From the NCBI GenBank assembly GCA_964561215.1, contig CAZLOS010000071.1, positions 1-24,319 of the forward strand: a stretch of 24,319 bases of DNA, read 5' to 3'. Made by a program: the position numbers and the translations under genes. Shown here piece after piece: positions 1-8,198 of this stretch (its first letter is position 1; each line of letters begins with the position of its first letter). The notes under the pieces are model-generated. The model was given only the letters and a program-made list of their open reading frames with translations. It searched no databases and was not told the DNA's origin. Origin of the DNA: JAJFUV01 sp964561215 (GTDB lineage Bacteria > Acidobacteriota > Terriglobia > Bryobacterales > Bryobacteraceae).

Positions 1-1
1 T

Positions 2-2890
2 ACGCCTTCCCAGCCCACACAAACACCTCCGCCTGCGCAGAAGCCGCAGCCCCCGCAGCAGAAGAAGGCGCCAAGTCCTTTTGAATCCGTTCCCCGCGTG
101 GAAGAAGCCAAGCCCGAGCGGCCCGCTCCCGCTCCCGCCGCGAAGCCTCAGATCGAGAAGCCGGGCGCGGCTCCGCAAGCGCCACCGCCGGCAGCTGCTG
201 AGAACGTGGTCGATGCTATCGAGTTCCGCGGCAACCGCCGCGTGTTGCAGGACACGTTGCGCGCGCTCGTGTTCACCAAGAAGGGCGATAAGTACGACGA
301 GGAAGGTCTGCGGCGCGACTTTATGGCGTTGTGGAATACCGGACGCTTCGACGACCTGCGCCTGGAAACCGAGCCGGGAACCTCCGGCATCGTTGTGCGT
401 TTCGTCGTGACCGAGCGCCGCGTGGTGCGCACTATCAAGTACGAAGGCATCAAATCCGTCACGGTCTCGGAAATCCTGGACCGTTTCAAGGAGCGCAAGG
501 TCGGGCTCACGGTCGAGTCGCAGTACGAGGATGCCAAGGTGCAGCGCGCCCGTACGGTGTTGCAGGAGTTCCTCGGCGAGCGCGGCCGCCAGTACGCCGT
601 AGTGATTCCGGAATTGCGGCAGATCCCGCCGTCGTCGATCGAACTGGTCTTCAAGGTGACCGAAGGGCCGAAGGTCAAGGTCGGGAATATTTCCTTCACG
701 GGAAACCAGGTGTTTGGCGGACGCGCCGTGAGGCGGGCCATGAAGAACCTGCGGCCCATCGGCGTACCCTATTCCATCCTGCTTGAGAACATGTTCGCCA
801 AGGCGTACGACATCAACAAGCTGGAGGAGGACAAGGAGCGCATCCGCATCTTCTACCAGGAACGCGGCTACTTCACCGCCCGTGCCCTCGATCATAAGGT
901 GGAAGTGCGGGACATCGGCGGCGGCAAGTTCCGCTTCCCGCTGCTCTATATGAACAAGCCCGGCAAGCGAGCCGACATCCAGGTCGCTGTCGAAGAAGGC
1001 CGGTTGTACAAACTCAACAAGGTCAACTTCGTTGGCGTGAAGCTCTTCAAGACGCCCGAGACCCTGATGATGCCGTTGTTCCAGATGAAGCCCGGCGACG
1101 TCTTCTCCACGGCCAAGCTCAAGAAGGGCATGGAGAACATGCGCAAGCTTTACGGCGAATTCGGCTACATCGACTTCGTGCCCGAGCCGTCGCCGGAGCC
1201 GCTGCCGAACTCCGACAAGATCGATCTCACGTTCACCGTCGACGAAGGCAAGCAGTTCTTCGTGCGCCGCATCGACTTTTCGGGAAACACGACAACGCGC
1301 GACAAGGTGATTCGCCGCGAGCTGCTGATTGACGAAGGACAGATGTTCAACACCCGCTTGTGGGATCTGAGCATCCTGCGCCTGAACCAGCTTGGCTACT
1401 TCGAGGTGCTGAAGGAGAACGAGGCCGCCGACATCAAGCGCGATACCCGCACCAATACCGTCGACATCACTTTGAAGGTGAAAGAGCGCGGCAAGAACAC
1501 CATCGGCCTGCAGGGGGGCGTGAGCGGCATCGCGGGCAGCTTCATCGGCTTCAATTACGCCACCAACAACTTCCTCGGCCTGGGAGAAACCCTGAGCCTG
1601 GATACGCAACTTGGCGACCGCATCCGGAACGTGACCCTCGGCTTCACCGAGCCGTATTTCCTCGACAAGCCCCTTCAGGTCGGCGCCACGGTTTACATGC
1701 AGCGTTACAACTTCGACTACGGCCGCGAAGTTTCGCTGCTGTCGGGACGCAACCTGATCCCGCTCTACGAATCGCTCGGCAAGGACAACCTGCTCAACTA
1801 CGTGCAGAACGGCCACGGTTTCACGGTGTTCGCCAGCTATCCGCTGCGCCGCAGTTTCGCGCGTGTGGGGCTCACTTACGGCCTCGACATCTCGAACATC
1901 CGGACGCTATCCACGGCGTCCAAGCAGTATTTTGAGTACGTCAACTTCCAGAACTTGGGCGGCCCCAATTCGTTGACCGGCATTCGCACCAGCCGGGTCA
2001 TCCCCTCCTACACGTACAACACCATCGATCACCCCATCACCCCCTCGCGCGGCAAGAGCATCTTTTTCTCGATGTCGTTTGCGGGCAGCGTGCTGGGCGG
2101 CAATGTGAACATGATCGAGCCGACCTTCGAGTTCAAGACCTTCCGCCCCGCCCTGAAGAAAGGGCACGTGATCGGCTTCCGGTTCCTGGGCCGCTACCTG
2201 ACCGGATACGGCGGCAAGATGGCTCCGCCTTACAACCGCTTCTATATGGGCGGCGAAAACGACGTGCGCGGCTTCGACATCTGGACCATCAGCCCCATCG
2301 CATTCGTCGCGAGCCAGGGAACCGTCAACGTCCTGAACGCCGACGGGTCGGCCCGCTTGCAGAAGATCATCGTGGATGGCAAGGCGCAGTGGTCGGCCGT
2401 GACACAAAACATTCCGGTCTACCAGCTCATCAGCGCCGGCGGTGATACGCAGGGAGTAGCGAATTTCGAGTACCGGATACCCATCGCAGGTCCGGTGACG
2501 CTGGCTGCGTTCTATGACGCGGGTCTGAATAAGGTAGTAAACACGAAACAGCTCACCATGAACGCGACGCGCGTGGGGGAATTGAACGGGTTGTATCCGC
2601 AGGCCGGCTTTGACGGAAAGGCCCTCATCGCGCCGGGAACGCAGGACTTGCGCATGTCCACGGGTCTCGAGCTGCAAGTGATGATGCCGGTTGTCAACGC
2701 GCCGTTCCGGATTTACTGGGCTTACAATCCCAAGGTGGTCCGGACCTGGTTGCAGACGCCTATCGTGGCGGACCGGAGCATGTTCCCCAACAACGCGACT
2801 TTCCTGAATTCGGTTGCGACTTGGGGTGCGGCATACCCGTTCTATGAACAGCGCAGGACTTTCCGCTTTACAATCGGCAGGACGTTCTAG
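2..2890 (+). CDS. bamA: Outer membrane protein assembly factor BamA (5' end outside window)
   Basis: BamA is the Omp85-family core of the BAM complex, which folds beta-barrel proteins into the outer membrane. The frame is open from base 2, so the start codon and signal peptide lie before the window. The GTG at 98 is internal. The visible N-terminus is a Pro/Gln/Ala/Lys-rich linker. POTRA-type repeats follow, with segments such as VVDAIEFRGN, VKVGNISFTGN, LNKVNFVGV and VRRIDFSGN marking successive POTRA strands. The C-terminal part is the 16-strand barrel and carries the conserved loop-6 motif VRGF (in ENDVRGFDIW). The protein ends in Phe (FRFTIGRTF), as expected for the C-terminal beta-signal. 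The gene directly downstream is ompH/skp, the usual partner. Family assignment is very secure. Only the N-terminus is unknown. Confidence 0.96.
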   Translation, partial: TPSQPTQTPPPAQKPQPPQQKKAPSPFESVPRVEEAKPERPAPAPAAKPQIEKPGAAPQAPPPAAAENVVDAIEFRGNRRVLQDTLRALVFTKKGDKYDEEGLRRDFMALWNTGRFDDLRLETEPGTSGIVVRFVVTERRVVRTIKYEGIKSVTVSEILDRFKERKVGLTVESQYEDAKVQRARTVLQEFLGERGRQYAVVIPELRQIPPSSIELVFKVTEGPKVKVGNISFTGNQVFGGRAVRRAMKNLRPIGVPYSILLENMFAKAYDINKLEEDKERIRIFYQERGYFTARALDHKVEVRDIGGGKFRFPLLYMNKPGKRADIQVAVEEGRLYKLNKVNFVGVKLFKTPETLMMPLFQMKPGDVFSTAKLKKGMENMRKLYGEFGYIDFVPEPSPEPLPNSDKIDLTFTVDEGKQFFVRRIDFSGNTTTRDKVIRRELLIDEGQMFNTRLWDLSILRLNQLGYFEVLKENEAADIKRDTRTNTVDITLKVKERGKNTIGLQGGVSGIAGSFIGFNYATNNFLGLGETLSLDTQLGDRIRNVTLGFTEPYFLDKPLQVGATVYMQRYNFDYGREVSLLSGRNLIPLYESLGKDNLLNYVQNGHGFTVFASYPLRRSFARVGLTYGLDISNIRTLSTASKQYFEYVNFQNLGGPNSLTGIRTSRVIPSYTYNTIDHPITPSRGKSIFFSMSFAGSVLGGNVNMIEPTFEFKTFRPALKKGHVIGFRFLGRYLTGYGGKMAPPYNRFYMGGENDVRGFDIWTISPIAFVASQGTVNVLNADGSARLQKIIVDGKAQWSAVTQNIPVYQLISAGGDTQGVANFEYRIPIAGPVTLAAFYDAGLNKVVNTKQLTMNATRVGELNGLYPQAGFDGKALIAPGTQDLRMSTGLELQVMMPVVNAPFRIYWAYNPKVVRTWLQTPIVADRSMFPNNATFLNSVATWGAAYPFYEQRRTFRFTIGRTF

Positions 2891-2922
2891 CTGCCATGAT
2901 GGCGGTCCGGTGTGTTAACATC

Positions 2923-2928
2923 TAGAAT
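2923..2928 (+). promoter_or_regulatory. Possible -10 hexamer (TAGAAT) upstream of ompH
   Basis: TAGAAT lies 20 bases before the GTG start of ompH, in the 58-bp bamA-ompH gap. It is one substitution from TATAAT. No good -35 box is seen 16-18 bases upstream. The gene also has a GGGAG ribosome binding site at 2936-2940. It could give ompH its own promoter in addition to read-through from bamA. The assignment is weak and rests mainly on the same hexamer recurring before other genes in the window. Confidence 0.25.
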
Positions 2929-2948
2929 TACTTCAGGGAGTGTAAGTC

Positions 2949-3560
2949 GTGAATAAACAGCTACTTTGGTTGCCAGTGGTCGCGTTCGGCGCGACGGTTG
3001 CCGCACTCGGACAGGCTCAGCCGGGCAAGGTCGGCGTCATCAATATCCAGAGCGCCATCATCAGCACCAAGGACGGCCAGAAGGCCGCCGCGGATCTGGC
3101 GGCGAAGTACGAGCCGAGGCGGAAGAACATTGAGAGCCGCTCGGGAGAGATCGGATCGCTGAAGGAGCGCCTCAGTAAGGGTGCCAACACCATGAGCGAG
3201 GACGCCAAGCAGGCGCTGGTGCGGGAAATCGACACCAAGACGCGATCCCTGCAGCGCGACACCGAGGACGCCCAGACCGAATTCGACCAGGAACAGAACA
3301 AGGTGCTCCAGGAACTCGGCCAGAAGATGATGGCGGTCATCGACAAGTACGCCCGCGACAACGGCTTCACGATGATCCTGGATGTCGGCGCGCCTCAGAA
3401 TCCGGTGCTGTACGCCTCCAACAACATCGACATCACCAACGAGATCGTGGGGCTTTACGACAAGAACGCGCCTACCGCCGCTCCGGCCGCGCCCGCCAGC
3501 CGTCCGGCTGCTGCGCCAGCCGCGCGTCCGGCGCCAACCCGGCCCGCGACCAAGAAATAA
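2949..3560 (+). CDS. OmpH/Skp family periplasmic chaperone
   Basis: This is a 203-residue OmpH/Skp-like protein. The family are periplasmic holdase chaperones that carry unfolded outer-membrane proteins to BamA. The start is GTG at 2949 with GGGAG at 2936-2940. Residues 1 to about 23 form a Sec signal peptide ending near GQAQ. The sequence KVGVINIQSAI is the typical first beta strand. A long charged, coiled-coil-like helical region follows (about residues 40-130), then the closing strand around FTMILDVGAP. The last 30 or so residues are an Ala/Pro/Arg-rich tail that typical Skp proteins lack; it is probably disordered. The position directly after bamA fits the function. A strong terminator follows, so lpxD/fabZ-type genes, which often come next in Proteobacteria, are not in this operon. 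Confidence 0.92.
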   Translation: MNKQLLWLPVVAFGATVAALGQAQPGKVGVINIQSAIISTKDGQKAAADLAAKYEPRRKNIESRSGEIGSLKERLSKGANTMSEDAKQALVREIDTKTRSLQRDTEDAQTEFDQEQNKVLQELGQKMMAVIDKYARDNGFTMILDVGAPQNPVLYASNNIDITNEIVGLYDKNAPTAAPAAPASRPAAAPAARPAPTRPATKK

Positions 3561-3578
3561 CGGCTTCCGATAAGGTAG

Positions 3579-3635
3579 AATCGCGCAAGGACGTCCGCGC
3601 GTTCAGCGCGGATGTTCTTGCGCGATTTTGCTTTT
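3579..3635 (+). terminator. Rho-independent terminator after ompH
   Basis: Bases 3579-3600 and 3606-3627 form a 22-bp stem with two G-U pairs and no unpaired base, closed by the 5-base loop GTTCA. The downstream arm runs straight into TTTTGCTTTT (3626-3635). The stem starts 18 bases after the ompH stop codon. This is an unusually long and clean intrinsic terminator and should end the bamA-ompH transcript. The T tract ends directly before the AAGGAG of the next gene. Confidence 0.85.
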
Positions 3636-3641
3636 AAGGAG
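3636..3641 (+). promoter_or_regulatory. Ribosome binding site deciding the start of the Gfo/Idh gene
   Basis: AAGGAG sits 7 bases before the ATG at 3649. The open frame also contains an upstream TTG at 3628, but that codon lies in the terminator's tail and has no binding site. The ATG at 3649 is therefore the chosen start, and it places the twin-arginine motif close to the N-terminus. Confidence 0.65.
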
Positions 3642-3648
3642 CCGATCC

Positions 3649-4869
3649 ATGTTGCCGACAGATCCTTTCTCCCGCCGCCTGTTTCTGCAGTCCTCTGCCG
3701 CGGCCTCCGCCCGACACGCCTTTGCGCAGGAAAAGAAGCTGCGCCTGGGCGTTATAGGCACCGGCGGGCGCGGCCAGTACCTGATGAAGGAACTCAATAA
3801 AACGGGACAGGTGGAGTGGGTCGCCCTGTGCGACGTGTACAACGTGCGCCGCGACCAGGCGGCCACCATCGCGGGCGCGCCTGCGAAGTTGTACAACGAT
3901 CACCGCCAGCTACTCGATCACAAGGAGATCGATGCCGTCATCATCGCCACCCCGGATCACTGGCACACGCCGATCGCCCTGGATGCGATGAATGCCGGCA
4001 AGGACGTCTACGTCGAGAAGCCCGTCTTTCACCGTCCCGAGGAGGGCATGGCGCTGGTAAAAGCCGCGCGCGCCACCAAGCGCATTTTCACCGCCGGCAC
4101 GCAGGGGCGCACGATGCCGCAGTTCGCCGACGCCAAGAAGACGTACATCGACAGCGGCGTCATGGGGAAAGTGGCCGTGGCGCGCACATGGTACACCTCC
4201 AACAGCGGCTACATGGACCGCAAGATCCCTTCCGGTTTCGAACAAAAGCCCGAAGGCCTGGATTGGGACCGCTGGCTGGGGCCAGGGCCCAAGATCGCCT
4301 GGACCCCGCAGGTCTACTTCAGCCCTTACCGCTGGTACCACTACGACGGCGGCCCCATCATGGGCATCGCGATTCATGTGGTCGACTCCGCGCATCACTG
4401 GCTGAACCTCGCCAGGCCGCTCTCGGCGGTGGCCGGCGGAGGGATCTACTACTACAAGGACGGGCGCGACACGCCGGACACCGTGAGTTTCATCCTCGAA
4501 TATCCGCAGGAGCTGATCGTCACGTTCCTGGCGGAATCGCTCACCTGCCCGGACGTCAAGACCTCGGCCGGAGTCGAACTGCGCGGCACCGGGGGAACGC
4601 TGATGGCGGAGCGCTACGTGCGCGACATCGCGTGGGAGTTCGTTCCCAACAAGCGCTACACCCCGGCGCCCGCCGCCAAGGGGCCCGGTCCACAGGCCTG
4701 GGCGCAGTGGAATCTGATTAACTGGCTGGAATGCATCCGCACGCGCCAGAAGTCCGTGGCGAACGAGGAAGCCGCCTATTACTCGACCATGGCTTGCGCG
4801 ATGGCTGCCATGGCCTACCGCTCCGGCTCCAAGATATTCTGGAACGACGCCTGGAACCTGCCGGCGTAA
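3649..4869 (+). CDS. Tat-exported Gfo/Idh/MocA family oxidoreductase
   Basis: This is a 406-residue NAD(P)-dependent sugar or cyclitol oxidoreductase of the Gfo/Idh/MocA family; the substrate cannot be read from sequence. The N-terminus has SRRLFLQ followed by a short Ala/Ser-rich stretch and AFAQ, a twin-arginine signal. The protein probably folds with its nucleotide in the cytoplasm and is exported, as is Zymomonas glucose-fructose oxidoreductase. The Rossmann motif GVIGTGGRG is at residues 34-42, TPDHWH at 101-106 and the family signature EKP at 123-125. A second conserved segment, HVVDSAHHW (about 243-251), lies in the substrate domain. The gene is first of three co-directional exported proteins, with 27 bp to the next. 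Close relatives are common in Acidobacteriota and Planctomycetes. Confidence 0.93.
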   Translation: MLPTDPFSRRLFLQSSAAASARHAFAQEKKLRLGVIGTGGRGQYLMKELNKTGQVEWVALCDVYNVRRDQAATIAGAPAKLYNDHRQLLDHKEIDAVIIATPDHWHTPIALDAMNAGKDVYVEKPVFHRPEEGMALVKAARATKRIFTAGTQGRTMPQFADAKKTYIDSGVMGKVAVARTWYTSNSGYMDRKIPSGFEQKPEGLDWDRWLGPGPKIAWTPQVYFSPYRWYHYDGGPIMGIAIHVVDSAHHWLNLARPLSAVAGGGIYYYKDGRDTPDTVSFILEYPQELIVTFLAESLTCPDVKTSAGVELRGTGGTLMAERYVRDIAWEFVPNKRYTPAPAAKGPGPQAWAQWNLINWLECIRTRQKSVANEEAAYYSTMACAMAAMAYRSGSKIFWNDAWNLPA

Positions 4870-4896
4870 TCGGAGCACATCACACGGGAGGGCACT

Positions 4897-5967
4897 ATGA
4901 ACCGGCGTGAATTCATCGGCGGCGCCATGGCAGCCAAGGCTGCCATGGCGCGCCCGGCTTACGATCCGTCCAAAATCCCGAGCTACAACCCCAAGATGGA
5001 GTACCGCCGTCTGGGTAAGACCGGCATGCATGTGTCGGCCGTGTGCATGGGCGGCCACTGGAAGCGGGTAGCCACCATGCTCGGCGGCGGCTTCAAGGGT
5101 GACGGCTACTCGCAGGCCGACAACGTCAACGTCAACAATCCGGCGTTTCTGAAGAACCGCGACGAAGTGATTACGCGCTGCCTGCAATCGGGCATCAACT
5201 ACATCGATGCGTGCGCGGGCCCGGAAGTGCTCGCTTACAGCAAGGTTCTGAAGGGACGGCGCGACAAGATCTACTTCGGCTACTCCTGGAGCGTGCGCGA
5301 ATCGCGCTTCGGACCGTATCGCGCCGCCGACGCCCTGATCAAGGGCCTGGAAGAAGGTTTGCGCGAATCCGGCCTCCAGTACGTGGACCTATGGCGCATC
5401 ACGCTGCCCGAACAGATGGTGGACGACCTCGGCGAATTGCAGGCCATCGAGAGCGGCGCCATGAAAGCCATGGAGCAGGCCAAGCGCCGGGGTTTGGCGC
5501 GCCACACCGGGGTCTCCAGCCACAACCGCGTCTGGCTGAAGTCCATGATCGAAACCTATCCGGATATCATGGACGTGGTGCTGTTCCCGTACACCGCCAA
5601 CAGCAAGCAGTTGCCCGACGACAGCGTCTTCGACGCGGTGAAACAGCACGACGTGGGCGTGCTCGGCATCAAGCCGTTCGCTAACAACACGCTCTTCGCC
5701 GGCGACTCTTCCTACAACAACCCGCACCGGGAAGAGGACGACAAGCGGGCGCGGCTGGCCATCCGCTACATCCTCTCGAATCCGCGGATCACGGCGCCGA
5801 TTCCGGGCCTCATCAGCGCGTACCAGGTGGACAACGTGGTGCGCGCGGTTCAGGAGCGCCGGCGCCTGGATCTCAAGGAGAGAGCCGAACTGGACCATGC
5901 CGGCCGCGAGATGTGGGCCAAACTGACGCCCGATTACCAGTGGCTGCGCAATTGGGAGTACGTGTAG
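4897..5967 (+). CDS. Tat-exported aldo/keto reductase-like protein, catalytic residues apparently not conserved
   Basis: This is a 356-residue protein with an aldo/keto-reductase (AKR) TIM-barrel layout. It opens with NRREFIGG followed by a short Ala/Met-rich stretch, a twin-arginine signal. A good GGGAGG site precedes the ATG. AKR-like segments are EYRRLGKTGMHVSAVCMGG (35-53), NYIDACAG (101-108), LRESGLQYVDLWRI (155-168), HTGVSSHN (203-210) and GVLGIKPF (254-261). Compared with the usual Asp-Tyr-Lys-His tetrad, Asp104 is present. The Tyr position (DTAxxYG) reads DACAGPE, the Lys position after the third strand reads YSW (129-131), and the His position reads Thr (T169 in LWRITLP). There is also an insertion at about residues 54-85. 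It may be a non-reductase or divergent AKR. The neighbours suggest a sugar-related role outside the cytoplasm. Confidence 0.85.
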   Translation: MNRREFIGGAMAAKAAMARPAYDPSKIPSYNPKMEYRRLGKTGMHVSAVCMGGHWKRVATMLGGGFKGDGYSQADNVNVNNPAFLKNRDEVITRCLQSGINYIDACAGPEVLAYSKVLKGRRDKIYFGYSWSVRESRFGPYRAADALIKGLEEGLRESGLQYVDLWRITLPEQMVDDLGELQAIESGAMKAMEQAKRRGLARHTGVSSHNRVWLKSMIETYPDIMDVVLFPYTANSKQLPDDSVFDAVKQHDVGVLGIKPFANNTLFAGDSSYNNPHREEDDKRARLAIRYILSNPRITAPIPGLISAYQVDNVVRAVQERRRLDLKERAELDHAGREMWAKLTPDYQWLRNWEYV

Positions 5968-5983
5968 CCTTTCAGGAGTTCGT

Positions 5984-7189
5984 GTGATTCGTCTCGGAAT
6001 ACTCGTGTGTCTGGCCGCGGCGGCTCTTTCCGCCGCCAGTCCCTTCTGCAACGATTGCGCCGTCACGCGGCGCGAACTGCGCGAACTCTGCGACTACGTT
6101 GCGCAAAACAAGCGCGACATGCCGACCATCTTCGTGGCAGGCTACTACATGCGTACGCTGGTGGCCGGCTACCAGATTCTGGGCCACCGCCGCTATCTCG
6201 ACATTGCCCTGGCTCACGGCGATGGTCTTCTCGCAAAGCAGATGCCCAACGGGTACTGGGGCACCGGCTACGGGAATATCTATCTGGCCGACACGGCGAA
6301 CGCGCTCGGCGAAATCCTGGCGCTAGACAAACACGCCGATCCGGCGCGGCGAGCAAAGTACTTCGCGGCGCTCAAGCGGCTGGTTGAGGCCATCGAGCGG
6401 GACAAACTGATCCGCCCATCCGGTGCTCTCGGCACAGGCTTCCGCGCCAAGCCCGACGGCACAATCCTGCGTCTATACGAGGATGACTACACGGTTTCCT
6501 CGGCGCTGGTGGGCGGCGAAACGCTCATCTGGATGTACGCGAAGACCCACGAGGAGAAATATCGCCAATGGGGCTGGAACGCCGTCAACTGGGTGCTCGG
6601 GACGATCCGAGAGGATGGCGTCATCCCCTACATTCTCCCCGGCGAGTACGCCGATCCGAAAGTGAAGGGCGATCTGGAGAACGACTTCAATCTGTGGGAC
6701 CGGCTTCGCTACACCAATGTCACCTACGTGGGAGAAGGGATCCTCAGCTTCGACCTCCACTGCGGGAGACCGGCTTGGCAAGCCGCACTGCGGAGGAAAT
6801 TCAAGCCGGTGATCGAGTTCGTCCTGCGTACGCAGAATGCCGATGGCAGTTGGGGCAACACGAAACCGATGCTGCGTCCCGCCACCAACCGCAGTCCCTG
6901 GAACAAACGTCCTTTTCCAGATCGCCGCCGCTCGGCTGGAGCCGTAAATGTGTTGACGTGGTGGTACAACCACGTCGAAAAGGATCCGCGCGCCCTCGCC
7001 GCCGTGCGCAAGTTCGACCGCTACATTACGAACCCGGCCAACGCGGCGGACTTCGGCATGCTGCACCGCCGCCCGCCGGTCACAACTACGATTCCGCAGC
7101 CGCTGCATACCGACGAGGATGTCGCCACAGCGCTCACCGGCCGTGCCATCGCCGACATCCTCCTGCCCGGCGTGGATTCGAACTGGTAG
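5984..7189 (+). CDS. Exported protein of unknown function with alpha/alpha-barrel-like repeats
   Basis: This is a 401-residue protein with a Sec signal peptide (residues 1 to about 18, ALSAAS). The start is GTG at 5984 with AGGAG at 5974-5978. I do not recognise a named family. It is rich in amphipathic helices separated by Gly/aromatic turns, such as NGYWGTGYGNIYLADTANAL, and contains QNADGSW (284-290). The latter resembles the QW motif of alpha/alpha-toroid proteins (terpenoid cyclases, pectate lyase and GH88/GH105-like barrels). Three cysteines (22, 25, 36) follow the signal peptide. It is the last gene of the exported trio, with 16 bp from the AKR-like gene, so a role in degrading or modifying carbohydrate is likely but inferred. 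It ends 1 bp from the convergent mutarotase gene. Confidence 0.8.
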   Translation: MIRLGILVCLAAAALSAASPFCNDCAVTRRELRELCDYVAQNKRDMPTIFVAGYYMRTLVAGYQILGHRRYLDIALAHGDGLLAKQMPNGYWGTGYGNIYLADTANALGEILALDKHADPARRAKYFAALKRLVEAIERDKLIRPSGALGTGFRAKPDGTILRLYEDDYTVSSALVGGETLIWMYAKTHEEKYRQWGWNAVNWVLGTIREDGVIPYILPGEYADPKVKGDLENDFNLWDRLRYTNVTYVGEGILSFDLHCGRPAWQAALRRKFKPVIEFVLRTQNADGSWGNTKPMLRPATNRSPWNKRPFPDRRRSAGAVNVLTWWYNHVEKDPRALAAVRKFDRYITNPANAADFGMLHRRPPVTTTIPQPLHTDEDVATALTGRAIADILLPGVDSNW

Positions 7190-7190
7190 G

Positions 7191-8198
7191 TCAGAAGCCC
7201 GACGCTTTCACCCAGAAACTCTCCCACCACTTGCCGCCCGGCGGGATCGACTGCAGTTCCTTGTACAAACCCTCTTGCGCGAGGTTCATGGCGTTTGTCA
7301 CGGCCGCCATCGGTTCGAAGCAGATGAAGTCCTTGCCCTTGGGCGCGTAGACCACCGCCACGTCGTACTTGGGGCCATAAACCACGCTGACGCGCTGCTT
7401 CACGCCCTCCGCCCAGAACTCCGCGCGGCCGTCGGAGCCGCGGACCAGGTTAGTGAACACGTCGTCGAGTTCTGTGGTTGCAAGCGAAACAGGATCGGGA
7501 AGACTAACAGGCTTGCGCACGCCTGTCGGGACCAGTAGTTTCGACAGCTCCACATGTTCGCGCGCGGCCAGGTGGACTTTCCATGCGTCACGCGGCGCGT
7601 CGTGGATCTTGAAGTAAGGGTGGAAGCCGATCGAAACCGGCATTGGTTCGACGGCCAGGTTCTCAATCACGGTCTCTACTTCGAGCGCGCCGTCGCGAAG
7701 CCGGTAGGTCATCTCGATGGTGTGCGCGAAGGGGAACTGCGCCATCAGGTCCGGGTAGCGGTAGAACTCCAGACGGCTGGTGACGTGCGCGCCGGCCGCG
7801 TCGGCTTCGAGCGAAACGACATTCCACGCATTTGAGTACGAAAGCAGGCCGTGGATGGCCTTGCCGTTGCTGTCCGGCCGGATGTTTCCCAGTCCGCGGT
7901 TGAGCAGGTACTTCTTGCCGTTGGCGTAGAACGCGTCCTCGCTAAGGCGGTTGGCCCAGGGCGCAAGGAACGGATTGCCGGCGAAAGCCGGTTTGGCGCG
8001 CCATTCGGCCAGGTTCGTAAACGGCATCCAGAAAATGTTCGTGCCGTTCACCTTCATCTCGTACGAGTTGTTGCCCATGGTCTGGGCGATGGAGACTTCG
8101 GTGGCCCGCGCGCCGTCGGCGAGATGCACCACATCCAAACCATCGACAACGATCTTCCGTGCGGTGTAATTGGCGGCTTGTGACATATTCAAAGTCAT
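7191..8198 (-). CDS. Aldose 1-epimerase (mutarotase) family protein
   Basis: This is a 335-residue galactose-mutarotase-like protein that interconverts alpha and beta anomers of a hexose or related sugar. Family hallmarks are visible: PWANRL near the N-terminus, the first catalytic His region in IHGLLS, the second in IGFHPYF, DDVFTNL, and the catalytic Glu in FICFEPM. All expected catalytic residues are present, so it is probably active. No signal peptide is seen, so it appears cytoplasmic. The chosen start is ATG at 8198, preceded by AGGA with 6-base spacing. A second ATG at 8186 is possible. The open frame extends further upstream only as antisense of lutA and is not used. The gene faces lutA across 33 bp and converges with the exported trio. 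Confidence 0.9.
   Translation of the reverse strand: MTLNMSQAANYTARKIVVDGLDVVHLADGARATEVSIAQTMGNNSYEMKVNGTNIFWMPFTNLAEWRAKPAFAGNPFLAPWANRLSEDAFYANGKKYLLNRGLGNIRPDSNGKAIHGLLSYSNAWNVVSLEADAAGAHVTSRLEFYRYPDLMAQFPFAHTIEMTYRLRDGALEVETVIENLAVEPMPVSIGFHPYFKIHDAPRDAWKVHLAAREHVELSKLLVPTGVRKPVSLPDPVSLATTELDDVFTNLVRGSDGRAEFWAEGVKQRVSVVYGPKYDVAVVYAPKGKDFICFEPMAAVTNAMNLAQEGLYKELQSIPPGGKWWESFWVKASGF

Noticed and set aside
1907..2677. 256-codon minus-strand open frame
   Set aside because: It is antisense to the BamA barrel and has no credible protein features.
3910..5187. 425-codon minus-strand open frame
   Set aside because: It lies opposite the Gfo/Idh and AKR-like genes, both of which have clear families. 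The His/Val/Arg-rich composition is typical of antisense frames in GC-rich DNA.
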